Of a stretch of DNA of 15,178 nucleotides, positions 6,710 to 13,197 are shown one piece after another. Within the stretch, counting starts at the first letter, position 1. Every line of letters begins with the position of its first letter. Below the pieces are notes generated by a model, which worked only from the letters and a program-made list of their open reading frames with translations, made no database searches and was not told the origin of the DNA. This DNA comes from DATGKR01 sp035294565 (GTDB lineage: Bacteria; Actinomycetota; Acidimicrobiia; Acidimicrobiales; Palsa-688): the NCBI GenBank assembly GCA_035294565.1, contig DATGKR010000095.1, positions 1 to 15,178 of the forward strand, given 5' to 3'. Position numbers and translations under genes: made by a program.

Positions 6710-7657
6710 GTGAAGGTCCGCTTCGCCGTGTCGGTTGGCGCGGGTGCGCCAGACAGCGAGGCGTTCGCCTCGCTGGTCGAGGAAGCCGAGGATCTCGGCT
6801 TCGACACCCTTTGGCTGTCCGACCTGCCGTCGCAGCCCTCCGTCGAGCCGGCGCTCGGAATCGCGTTCGCTGCGGCGAGCACCAGCCGGGTGCGGCTGGG
6901 TGCCAACTTCATCCCTTTTGGCACCGTGCCCTTCGTCCTCGCCCACCGCCTGGCCCAGCTCGACCGCCTGTCCGGTGGGCGGCTGCTGGTGACGCTCGTA
7001 CCCGGGCTGGACCTCCCGGAGGAGCGGGATGCGCTCGGCACCGCGGGTCTTCATCGCGGCCGGATGATGTCTTCCCTTGTACCCCGGCTGAGGGAGTGGT
7101 GGTCTGGGGGCGGAGACCCGCCGCTGGCCGTCCGGCCACTTCAGCAGCCGCTCGAGGTGTGGCTAGGAGGATCGGGCCCGGACGCCGTTGCTCGGGCTGG
7201 GCAGCTCTCCGATGGTTGGCTCGGATCGTTGATGCCACCGGAGCGGGCGGGCGCCATCCGGCGCACCATCCAAGAGGCAGCTGCCGCGGTCGGACGCTCG
7301 ATAGACCCTGAGCACTTCGGCCTCTCGATCGTCTACGCCCGCTCCGACGACGAGCTGGCCGCCACCCTCTCCCAGCCCGGTGGCGCCCGAAGGCTGCGCC
7401 GGCTGGACCCGGCGCTCATCCCTGTTGGCAGGGCGGCGCTTCGGGGGTTCGTGGGACGCTTGGTGGACGAGGGGCTGTCGAAGTTCGTGATGCGCTCCGC
7501 CGTCGCCGGCGCCGGCGGGGCTGGGGCCTCGGGGAACGCTGCCGGCGTGCGCCGACGCCTCGAGACCGACGGCGGAGTTGTGCCAGCCGGCGCGGCAGCC
7601 CGGGGACAAGGCGAGCTGGAGTGGCTGGCCGACGCGGTCCTGGACCTGCAGACCTGA
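6710..7657 (+). CDS. Luciferase-like, probably F420-dependent oxidoreductase
   Basis: A TIM-barrel flavin/F420 oxidoreductase of the bacterial luciferase (LLM) family, 315 residues from this start. Landmarks: the first strand VRFAVSVG, then EEAEDLGFDTLWLSDLPSQ, the STSRVRLGANFIPFGTVPFVLAHRLAQLDRLSGGRLLVTLVPG segment (the family core, with the non-prolyl cis peptide region), and PLEVWLGGSGPDAVARAGQLSDGWLGS, which is typical of F420-using members. The start is uncertain. The GTG at 6710 puts the first strand at the N-terminus as in relatives. A GTG at 6665 in the same frame would add 15 residues with no Shine-Dalgarno. A possible -10 TACGCT at 6659-6664 would start transcription past 6665, slightly favouring 6710. 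It stands alone on the plus strand and is divergent from the duplicated-unit gene. The substrate is unknown. The choice of F420 over FMN is inference. Confidence 0.9.
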   Translation: MKVRFAVSVGAGAPDSEAFASLVEEAEDLGFDTLWLSDLPSQPSVEPALGIAFAAASTSRVRLGANFIPFGTVPFVLAHRLAQLDRLSGGRLLVTLVPGLDLPEERDALGTAGLHRGRMMSSLVPRLREWWSGGGDPPLAVRPLQQPLEVWLGGSGPDAVARAGQLSDGWLGSLMPPERAGAIRRTIQEAAAAVGRSIDPEHFGLSIVYARSDDELAATLSQPGGARRLRRLDPALIPVGRAALRGFVGRLVDEGLSKFVMRSAVAGAGGAGASGNAAGVRRRLETDGGVVPAGAAARGQGELEWLADAVLDLQT

Positions 7658-8047
7658 ACAGTTCTCGGCTTATCGCGGGCGGGCGCGGTGCCGGCTCACA
7701 TGTCGAAAAGGCATCCTGGGGCACGCCGGCCAGTCGCAGAGCTTCTCGGGGCGACGGGCCACCTGTCACCCGAGACCAGCGAGCCGCCGCTGCCCCCTGA
7801 GCTACGGAAAAATAGTTAGCAAGGCTACGAATCCCGAGTTAGTAGCCGTAGAGCGCTATTAAGTCGGATCTCGTACACAACTCGGGAGCATTAGTTCGGA
7901 TAACTAACCACAGAGGGCTCTGAACGACTGTGGGGCCCTTGTAATTCAGTGGTCGCGAGGTGGTTGTGGGTGGTAGCCGTGCGGCAGGTGGTGGGCGGGG
8001 ACCGACGGCGATGGGGGAGCAGGGCGACCGACCCCTCGCGGAGGCGC
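7658..8047. other. 390-base intergenic stretch with AT-richer, hairpin-rich patch
   Basis: This is the gap between two convergent genes; I see no protein-coding gene in it. Bases about 7805-7930 are visibly richer in A and T than the rest of the window and carry several inverted repeats: GGCTAC 7823-7828 with 7842-7847; a 9-bp pair TCCCGAGTT 7832-7840 with 7879-7887; TTAGTT 7891-7896 with 7902-7907 (5-base loop); and CCACAG 7908-7913 with 7928-7933. The first two pairings interleave and so are alternatives or a pseudoknot. The patch could be a bidirectional termination zone, a small structured RNA, or the relic of a lost element. No T-tract terminator is obvious. Confidence 0.5.
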
Positions 8048-8422
8048 TCAGAGGTCTGGGGCTATCCCGGCTGCGGCGGCGACCCGCTCGGCCTCGGCTC
8101 GGGCCGCCGTGAGCTCGTTGACACCGACCACCCAGCGGGAAAACCTGCCGACACTCAGGTCCACGCGCACGGCGGCCTGATTCTTTCGGAGCACGCAGAA
8201 GTCGTATCCGTCGCCGTGGATCCAAGTGCCCATGGCCACCGAACCGGGGAAGAAGAGGCCCGCCATCCTCCTGCCCCGGAGTTGCATCCACGGGTTCTCG
8301 ATCACGCCGATCGAACGGACGGCGGTCAGCGGAACCCGCAGATCGGCGTGGAAGGACGCCACCTTCTGGCGTGGGGGCATGCGAAGCACCAGCTGGCCGT
8401 CGTCGACGGTGAGCGACGCCAC
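8048..8422 (-). CDS. Small PH-domain-like conserved hypothetical protein
   Basis: A 124-residue soluble protein without signal peptide or membrane helix. It starts with GTG at 8422, with AGGT 5 bases upstream. The sequence is a run of short amphipathic strands (LTVDDGQLVLRM, VASFHADLRVPLTAVRSIGVI, GLFFPGSVAMGTWI, YDFCVLRKNQAAVRVDL, FSRWVVGV) ending in one helix (ELTAARAEAERVAAAAG). That order, with the pattern VPLTAVRSI, is what bacterial PH-like domains look like, and FPGSVAMGTWIHGDGYDF reads like a conserved block I have seen in actinobacterial hypotheticals. The fold is inference and no biochemical role can be given. It appears to be a single gene, convergent with the oxidoreductase gene. 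A 21-bp tandem repeat lies 84 bases upstream of its start. Confidence 0.8.
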   Translation of the reverse strand: MASLTVDDGQLVLRMPPRQKVASFHADLRVPLTAVRSIGVIENPWMQLRGRRMAGLFFPGSVAMGTWIHGDGYDFCVLRKNQAAVRVDLSVGRFSRWVVGVNELTAARAEAERVAAAAGIAPDL

Positions 8423-8505
8423 GTGCTACCTGAAGCGCTGCTCGCAACGAGGCTGGTGGAGCATCCCTCCATCATGACCGCCCCGGGGCCCAGCCGCCCG
8501 ATCAG

Positions 8506-8599
8506 CCGCCCGGGGAAGCGGGCCGACCGCCCGGGGAAGCCGGCAGACCGCCCGGGGAAGCCGGCCGACCGCCCGGGGTAGCGGGCCGACCGCCCGGGG
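8506..8599. repeat. 21-bp tandem repeat, about 4.5 copies
   Basis: Four 21-base units begin at 8506, 8527, 8548 and 8569, and a 10-base partial unit follows at 8590. Every unit starts with CCGCCCGGGG, then A/T, AGC and a (G/C)GG-rich tail ending in GA. A shorter degenerate copy precedes them at about 8494. The array is noncoding. It lies between the stop of the secreted-protein gene and the start of the PH-like gene, both on the minus strand. There are no unique spacers, so it is a simple minisatellite and not a CRISPR. Each core, CCCGGGG, is almost self-complementary, so the array can form small hairpins. Confidence 0.9.
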
Positions 8600-8603
8600 G
8601 CCC

Positions 8604-8633
8604 AGCCGGCGGACAAGGCCAGGCCCGCCGGCT
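8604..8633 (-). terminator. GC hairpin at the 3' end of the secreted-protein gene
   Basis: AGCCGGCGG (8604-8612) pairs perfectly with 8625-8633 across a 12-base loop. The stem touches the stop codon of the minus-strand gene ending at 8633. It is not followed by a T run, so termination would rest on the stem alone. Confidence 0.45.
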
Positions 8634-10048
8634 CAGCAGCCCGCCGGGTCGAAGGCGACCTGTCCGTCGGCGTTGGTGAGCTGCTGGCCGCCGGCGCTCT
8701 CGGGCTTGCTCCCGAGCGCTTGGCCGGTAGTGGCCGGGCTGCCGGCGTAGACGCCGCAGGTCCCTACGTAGAGGGCCGGGGTCGGCCAGAGAGGCGAGGG
8801 GGCCGCCGGCGAGCGTTGCGGGTCAGGGTCGGAGTACAGCTGCACCCCCGGCTCGGCGTTCTCGTTGGAGGGGGTGGCGGACCGGATGGCGTCCATGCCA
8901 CCAGAACCGCAGTTGGCCTGATCGGTGGTGGTCGCGTCGCCGGAGTTGCAGTTGGGGGACTCCGAGTTCACCGATGGGTCGTTGTTCGGGTTCCCGCCGG
9001 GTGCGTAGTCGTAGACGTTGGCGTTCTGCGGGGTTCCCGGGTCGCACTGGGCTGTTCCGAACGGCGTCGGTGTGCCGCAGCCGTGGTAGACGGTCTGCTG
9101 CTGCGTGGTCGCCTCCATGCAGATCCCGTCGGCGCAGAAGCCGCTACTGGCGTTGGCGAGGCCTTCGGGATGGGTGGCGCTGGGAGTGTCGCCGGCGTTT
9201 TGAGGGGTGATGGAGACCATGATCCCTCCGCCGTCGGAGGGGCCGTTCACGGCTTCTTCGTTGTTCGGGTTGATGAGGTTGGAGTAGGGGCCGAGACCGT
9301 CGTGCTCGCCGTTGTCGGTGTTGTCGTCCATCCCGAAGTAGACGAGGACCCCGTTGGCGAGGATCGGTTGGTAAGCGACCCCGCTACCCGTGTCGAAGGT
9401 GTAGCTGTTGGCACTGGGGTTCTGGTCCTCGCACTTCATGCCCGCCGCCGCGACGATCGGGCAGTAGTACTGGTAGTAGTCGTAGTTGACCTCGAAGCCG
9501 GTGCCGTTGGGGTTGTTCCCGCATCCCGCCTGGCTCGAGCTGGCGGCGGAGTGGTGCTCCTGCGCGGTGGGGTGGCCGGCGCTCTTACGGGGGCCGCCCG
9601 ACTTGCCGGTAGTACCAGGGGTGCCGTCCTCGGGGTAGCTTCCCGGGCCTCCGCCGGTCCCGTCGGTGTTGACGGCGAGACAGCCCGAGTGAGGGCTGCC
9701 GGTGTAGCCCGGCTCGCCGAGGCTGTAGGGGGTGGGCGTGCCTTGCGAGTTGGGGTCGTTGGGGGCCTGGTTGTTGCCCCACTCGACGTAGCGGGTGTTG
9801 TTCGGTGAGGGGTCACCCTGGGTGGTGCCGCCGCTCTCGACGTTCACCGCCATGTTGTGGCAGCCCGGGTAGGTCATCCCGTTCGGCGTCGCCCAGTCGC
9901 TGCCATAGGCCGGGCAGTCCTGCTGGGAGGAGTTGTAGCCCCCGCCCGACACGGCATATGCGGCTTCGGCGCCGAGCCCCGCACCGCCGAGGAGCAGGGC
10001 TCCGACGGCGATCATGATCCTGGCCTTGCGACTGGTCGGAAACCACAT
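8633..10048 (-). CDS. Secreted Cys-rich, Asn/Gly/Pro/Ser-rich protein of unknown function
   Basis: A 471-residue exported protein that I do not recognise. From the ATG at 10048 it opens with MWFPTSRKARIM, a hydrophobic stretch and AEAAYA, a good signal peptide with likely cleavage after residue 32. The GTG 20 codons upstream (10108) has its GGAG too close and gives an over-long n-region. A GGGGAGG lies 11 bases before the chosen ATG. The mature part is low in charge, rich in Asn, Gly, Pro, Ser and Thr, and has 14 cysteines, the last as C-terminal residue, suggesting disulfides outside the cell. The central part is less repetitive (YYQYYCPIVAAAGMKCEDQ; GVLVYFGMDDNTDNGEHDG) and Asp-rich, perhaps a folded or metal-binding core. 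No LPXTG or lipobox is present. A possible -35 TTGACT lies near 10160 on the minus strand. It may be a surface or matrix protein, but the role is open. Confidence 0.85.
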   Translation of the reverse strand: MWFPTSRKARIMIAVGALLLGGAGLGAEAAYAVSGGGYNSSQQDCPAYGSDWATPNGMTYPGCHNMAVNVESGGTTQGDPSPNNTRYVEWGNNQAPNDPNSQGTPTPYSLGEPGYTGSPHSGCLAVNTDGTGGGPGSYPEDGTPGTTGKSGGPRKSAGHPTAQEHHSAASSSQAGCGNNPNGTGFEVNYDYYQYYCPIVAAAGMKCEDQNPSANSYTFDTGSGVAYQPILANGVLVYFGMDDNTDNGEHDGLGPYSNLINPNNEEAVNGPSDGGGIMVSITPQNAGDTPSATHPEGLANASSGFCADGICMEATTQQQTVYHGCGTPTPFGTAQCDPGTPQNANVYDYAPGGNPNNDPSVNSESPNCNSGDATTTDQANCGSGGMDAIRSATPSNENAEPGVQLYSDPDPQRSPAAPSPLWPTPALYVGTCGVYAGSPATTGQALGSKPESAGGQQLTNADGQVAFDPAGC

Positions 10049-10259
10049 GCGTCTGACAGCCTCCCCGCGATCGGTCCTGGCACTGTTCTTCGACGCCGGC
10101 CGTCGCACTCCTGCCGCTCGTCGAACAGATCGACCATAACTTGTCGCATTTGTGGTAACTAGTCAAATCGGCCCACGCCGGGGCTCGCCTCCCAGGAAGG
10201 GTCCGCGGAGCGCGGGGCGAGCTGCCTAAACGTCCGGGTTGCCGGCGCGGCGGGGTGGC

Positions 10260-11516
10260 CTAACCGGCCGGGCGGAGCTCGCCCACGAAAACAGGGCGGC
10301 CCGTGACGGTGTGCTCGAGCCCTACGGTGAGCACGATCGGCACGGTCGTGCCGTCCCGCCGCAAGGCGGCGACCTTGACCGGGACACCGATGATCCGCGA
10401 CTCGCCGGTCAGCAGGAAGTTGGTGAAGCCGGCCACGTGACGCTCCCGGTAGGCGGGCGGGATGATCGCCGTGAGCCGCCTTCCTGCCAGCTCGGAAGCC
10501 TCCCAGTCCAACATGGAGGCCGCCGCTTCGTTCACCGCGACGATGAGGTTGTCGTCGTCGGCGGCGACGGTCGGCGTCTCGGTGCTGCTGATCCGCCCCG
10601 TGTCCCATGCGATCCGGTCGGCCGGGGTGTGCTCCTCCTCGTCGGGCGTGCTCGTCCACGGGGTCGGCGGGTCGCCGTCGAGTTGGCGCAGGATCTCGCC
10701 GATCGTCCAGAGGCGAAAGCGGCGGACCTCGGGCAGCGCCGGCCTGGTGAGGAACAACCCGCTGCGCGCCCTCTCGTTCAACGTGTCCATGACCCACGCC
10801 AGTGTGGCTGCCGCCGGTCCGCAGCCCGCCGGCACGCCGATCGTGCAGTCGACAGCACCCACTTCGGGCGCCAGGCCCGAGTAGACGGAGGCGAACGCCG
10901 TATCGAGCACGTCGTTGATTCCGGCGGTGGCGAGGAGGTCTTCCCTCCCTACACCGAGGTGGGCCGCGTCGGAAGAGGCCAGGGCGAGCTGCGCTTCGCG
11001 GATCAGCGCTCCCCGGTGGCGCAGCGCCGCCCGGCTGAGCCCGACCGGCATGCCGACCAGGTGTATCCCGACACGAGACTCGGACCTGACCGGCGGGACG
11101 TCCCAGGTGGACGCGGCCCGGTCCTTGTCTCCCGAGCGCAACTCGAACCAGACAGTCTTGCTCGTGTCAGCGATCTCGACACCGAAGCGGTCGGACATGG
11201 CTTCGACGAGCTGAAGCCCCCTGCCCGTCTCGGCGTCCCGGTCGAGCCGCCTGGGCAGGACCCGGCGCTCCGGTGCGCCGTCGGACACGCTCACGCGGAC
11301 CACCACGTCGCCGACCAGGACCTCGACGTCCACGGCAGTGCCGGCGTGGAGGATGGCGTTGGCCACAAGCTCCCCTGTCAAAAGGTCGGCGGCGAAGAGG
11401 ATCTCCTCCCCGGCGGCGTCGAGCGCGTCGGCGACGAAGCGCCTCGCTGCGGCGGCGCTTTCAGCGACCGGCGGGAAACGCCTGGCAGTTCGACGGGTGC
11501 GAGACGAGGTGGCCAT
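10260..11516 (-). CDS. RsbW-like histidine-kinase-type ATPase with C-terminal PAS domain
   Basis: A 418-residue cytoplasmic signalling protein. Residues about 10-125 form a HATPase_c domain of the anti-sigma/RsbW type: the N-box GELVANAILHAG has E49 and N53, VSDG has D79, and the glycine loop ETGRGLQLV covers about 96-104. No DHp helix or phospho-accepting histidine is seen, so it is not a classical sensor kinase. Residues about 312-415 are a PAS domain: ADDDNLIVAVNEAAASMLDW, IPPAYRERHVAGF, and ALRRDGTTVPIVLTV. The 180 residues between match nothing I recognise. It probably senses a cue through PAS and acts as a switch protein or anti-sigma-like kinase on partners encoded elsewhere. The ATG at 11516 is preferred over the GTG at 11525 because a TACACT -10 lies just upstream, allowing a leaderless message. 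It is divergent from the basic-protein gene. Confidence 0.87.
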   Translation of the reverse strand: MATSSRTRRTARRFPPVAESAAAARRFVADALDAAGEEILFAADLLTGELVANAILHAGTAVDVEVLVGDVVVRVSVSDGAPERRVLPRRLDRDAETGRGLQLVEAMSDRFGVEIADTSKTVWFELRSGDKDRAASTWDVPPVRSESRVGIHLVGMPVGLSRAALRHRGALIREAQLALASSDAAHLGVGREDLLATAGINDVLDTAFASVYSGLAPEVGAVDCTIGVPAGCGPAAATLAWVMDTLNERARSGLFLTRPALPEVRRFRLWTIGEILRQLDGDPPTPWTSTPDEEEHTPADRIAWDTGRISSTETPTVAADDDNLIVAVNEAAASMLDWEASELAGRRLTAIIPPAYRERHVAGFTNFLLTGESRIIGVPVKVAALRRDGTTVPIVLTVGLEHTVTGRPVFVGELRPAG

Positions 11517-11527
11517 CGCCCGCACTC

Positions 11528-11546
11528 AGTGTAATCAACCTATCCT
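11528..11546. promoter_or_regulatory. Back-to-back candidate leaderless promoters of divergent genes
   Basis: The interval between the two divergent starts (11516 and 11555) is 38 bases. On the plus strand TATCCT (11541-11546) ends 8 bases before the ATG at 11555. On the minus strand TACACT (11533-11528) ends 11 bases before the ATG at 11516. Both match the actinobacterial TANNNT -10 pattern at the distance expected for transcription starting at or next to the start codon. Neither gene has a Shine-Dalgarno and neither promoter has a convincing -35. The two -10 boxes are only 7 bases apart, so polymerases on the two strands would exclude one another. Confidence 0.6.
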
Positions 11547-11554
11547 GGCCTCCT

Positions 11555-11917
11555 ATGCCAAAGGCGAACAAGAGGCGAATCCGGGGCGCGCTCGGCAGGC
11601 GGCTCATGCGGGTCGCTGTCTTCCGGCGTTGGTACGTGCGGCGGATACTGAGGTTCATCGACCGGTCGAAGGCGAAGGGGCGGCGCCTGCCCGAGGGTCT
11701 GGCCGAGACCAACCGCTTTCTCAGCCGGGTGCCCAAGCAGCAGCGTGCCAAGGCGCTCGAGGAGGCGATCCTCACCAACCAGGAGGCCCCGAACATGGGC
11801 CGCGAGCTGCGGCGGGCAGCTTCGCGCCAGCGCAAGAGCGGCCAGAGCGACGCTCGTTACCGGCCCGGCATGCCCCCGGGGACCGTCCGCCAGGCTCGCC
11901 GCCAGAAGCCTCGCTGA
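11555..11917 (+). CDS. Small, very basic hypothetical protein
   Basis: A 120-residue protein, not recognised. The frame is open further upstream, but that part is antisense to the ATPase gene. The ATG at 11555 is chosen because a TATCCT -10 lies 8 bases before it and because the protein reads sensibly from MPKANKRRIRG. Roughly a third of residues are Arg or Lys, concentrated in the first 45 (RRLMRVAVFRRWYVRRILRF) and the last 40. In between is a helix-forming stretch (PEGLAETNRFLSRVPKQQRAKALEEAIL). No signal peptide or true membrane helix is seen. Such charge suggests RNA, DNA or acidic-lipid binding. Divergence from a PAS-ATPase regulator across 38 bases suggests, but does not show, shared control. 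The coding assignment itself is reasonable but not certain. Confidence 0.7.
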   Translation: MPKANKRRIRGALGRRLMRVAVFRRWYVRRILRFIDRSKAKGRRLPEGLAETNRFLSRVPKQQRAKALEEAILTNQEAPNMGRELRRAASRQRKSGQSDARYRPGMPPGTVRQARRQKPR

Positions 11918-12035
11918 CCCGACGCGCCGGAAGTGTCGCCGACTCGGACAGTTGGTGACGATTTGGGCTGCGATTGGAGCCGCTGTTAGGCGGCGAGCCG
12001 ATGATGTTCTCGTCTCCAGGGGAAGGAGAAAGAGG

Positions 12036-12338
12036 ATGACCATTGGACAGAGGGCTGGGGCTGCGGGGGGAAGGTTGTGCCTCCACCCTTCGGTGGGCCT
12101 CGCAGTGGACCCGGCTGCGATGACCGCCAGCCAAAAGGTCGCGGCCGTGGCCAAGGTGCGCTGCCTCGAACACGACCTTTTCGACGGGGAGCGCGTCAGG
12201 CGGGAGTTGTCCCGCCAGGAGGCTGAGGCGATCGTCGGTCAGCTCAACGAGCTGCGCCGCGCCCTCGGGTGGCTCGAGGTGGACCTGGAGGGCCATTGGC
12301 GCTGGCCCCACCGCCGTCCCGTCGGCGCCGCCGTCTAG
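12036..12338 (+). CDS. Small hypothetical protein (100 residues) with strong RBS
   Basis: Not recognised. The ATG at 12036 is preceded by GGAAGGAGAAAGAGG, among the best Shine-Dalgarno sequences in the window (AGGAG 7 bases from the ATG). The protein has a Gly/Ala-rich head with one cysteine, then a predicted helical body from about residue 29: TASQKVAAVAKVRCLEHDLFDGERVRRELSRQEAEAIVGQLNELRRALGWLEVDLEGHWRWP. The body is amphipathic and could form a helical hairpin or coiled coil. There is no signal peptide and no membrane segment. It follows the basic-protein gene after 118 bases, on the same strand, and the pair is closed by a strong terminator at 12390, so they may share a transcript. The strong initiation site and dedicated terminator support a real gene despite the lack of a known family. 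Confidence 0.75.
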   Translation: MTIGQRAGAAGGRLCLHPSVGLAVDPAAMTASQKVAAVAKVRCLEHDLFDGERVRRELSRQEAEAIVGQLNELRRALGWLEVDLEGHWRWPHRRPVGAAV

Positions 12339-12389
12339 CTCCGGCGGCCGCCGCCACGACACCCGTCGACCGAGCGGGCGGGGAGGGGC

Positions 12390-12438
12390 GGAGCCGGGGT
12401 GACGCCCGGTTGGCTGGGCTCTCACCCCGGCTCCTTTT
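12390..12438 (+). terminator. Rho-independent terminator
   Basis: A perfect 13-bp stem, GGAGCCGGGGTGA (12390-12402) pairing with 12422-12434, encloses a 19-base loop and is followed at once by TTTT (12435-12438). It stands 51 bases after the stop of the 100-residue protein gene and has a T tract only on the plus strand, so it ends that transcript. It is the clearest intrinsic terminator in the window. Confidence 0.88.
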
Positions 12439-12612
12439 GCGGGGCCGACGTTTTCCTTGTGGGTGCCGTCGGCCCGGCTGGGGTGGTGCGATCCAAGCAG
12501 AAGCTCGGGCCCGGATCCAGAGGATAAACCTGTGCAAATCCGAGGCGGTTCCTGTGGAAATTTGCGCGGAAGGGGTGGGCCGACGTCGGCACAGGGCCGA
12601 CACGGGGGTGGC

Positions 12613-13197
12613 TCACTCCTTCCAGGCCCTCACCAGGGCTGGGAGCGACCGCGCCAGGCGGTCTGCCAGACTGCCGTCTTCTTCGGGCCGCCCCAGGTCG
12701 AGCCACGCGAGCACGGCCTCGACGAGGAAGGCCACCAGGGTGGCTGCTGCCCAGCGCCTCGAAGCGCCGACCCCGACCCTGCTCCCGAGGAGGGTCTCGG
12801 CTTCCGCCACAACCCGCGCCCGGATAGCCTCGGCGTGCTCCGAGAACTCGGGTTCCCTCGCCGCGTGGCGCCAAAGGAGGGCGAAGCCGTACGGGTTCTC
12901 CCTTGCTACTGACAGCATCGCCGCCACCGACCCTTCTGCGACCCCACCGGGGCGGACCTGCGCGGAGAACTCCTCTGCCAAGCGGTGTGCCACTTTTTCC
13001 AGAACAGCGCCGTAGAGGTCGCGCTTGGCAGGGAAATGCCGGTAGACGATCAGCCGCGTCACCCCGCACGCTGACGCCACGTCCTCCATTGACGTAGCCG
13101 CGTAGCCGCGCTCAGCGAACGCCTCCGCCGCCGCGCGCAGGATCGACTCGCGTCGGGCGGCGCGCCCCAGAAGGCGCCGGCTGCCGTCAGTGAGCAT
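12613..13197 (-). CDS. TetR/AcrR-family regulator
   Basis: A 194-residue one-component repressor of typical TetR length. The DNA-binding domain is at the N-terminus: ESILRAAAEAFAERGYAATSMEDVASACGVTRLIVYRHFPAKRDLYGAVL, with the helix-turn-helix at about residues 35-56. The rest is the helical ligand/dimer domain. The ATG at 13197 is chosen because it begins MLTDGSRR just before the domain and overlaps the stop of the upstream gene by 11 bases. A Shine-Dalgarno is lacking, so translation probably depends on the upstream gene. It is the second gene of an operon with the putative ferritin-like protein. It probably binds the imperfect palindrome at 14259-14280 in front of that operon, giving autoregulation. 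The ligand is unknown. Confidence 0.93.
   Translation of the reverse strand: MLTDGSRRLLGRAARRESILRAAAEAFAERGYAATSMEDVASACGVTRLIVYRHFPAKRDLYGAVLEKVAHRLAEEFSAQVRPGGVAEGSVAAMLSVARENPYGFALLWRHAAREPEFSEHAEAIRARVVAEAETLLGSRVGVGASRRWAAATLVAFLVEAVLAWLDLGRPEEDGSLADRLARSLPALVRAWKE

Noticed and set aside
7779..7805. tRNA-like start on the minus strand (GTAGCTCAGGGGGCAG)
   Set aside because: It resembles a tRNA D-arm, but no acceptor stem, anticodon arm or T-arm follows at the right distances. At most it is a degraded relic or chance.
7934..7965. tRNA-like segment on the plus strand (TGTAATTCAGTGGT) and a T-arm-like GCTACGAATCCC at 7825-7836
   Set aside because: The pieces are in the wrong order and no cloverleaf can be built, so no tRNA or attachment site is claimed.
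8506..8599. Possible CRISPR array
   Set aside because: The 21-bp units are directly adjacent with no unique spacers, and no cas gene is in the window.
8423..8616. Protein-coding reading of the 21-bp repeat on the minus strand (PGRSAGF heptapeptides)
   Set aside because: That frame differs from the PH-like gene's frame, runs antisense to no known motif, and has no ribosome binding site.
8720..9808. 362-codon plus-strand frame antisense to the secreted-protein gene
   Set aside because: It is a Val/Gly/Arg-rich shadow with no motifs. The minus-strand frame has a signal peptide and ordered cysteines.
10109..10259. Searched for a gene or terminator in the gap after the PAS-ATPase gene
   Set aside because: Only a weak -35-like TTGACT near 10160 (minus) and GC-rich filler were seen. 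No convincing -10 or hairpin with a T tract was found.
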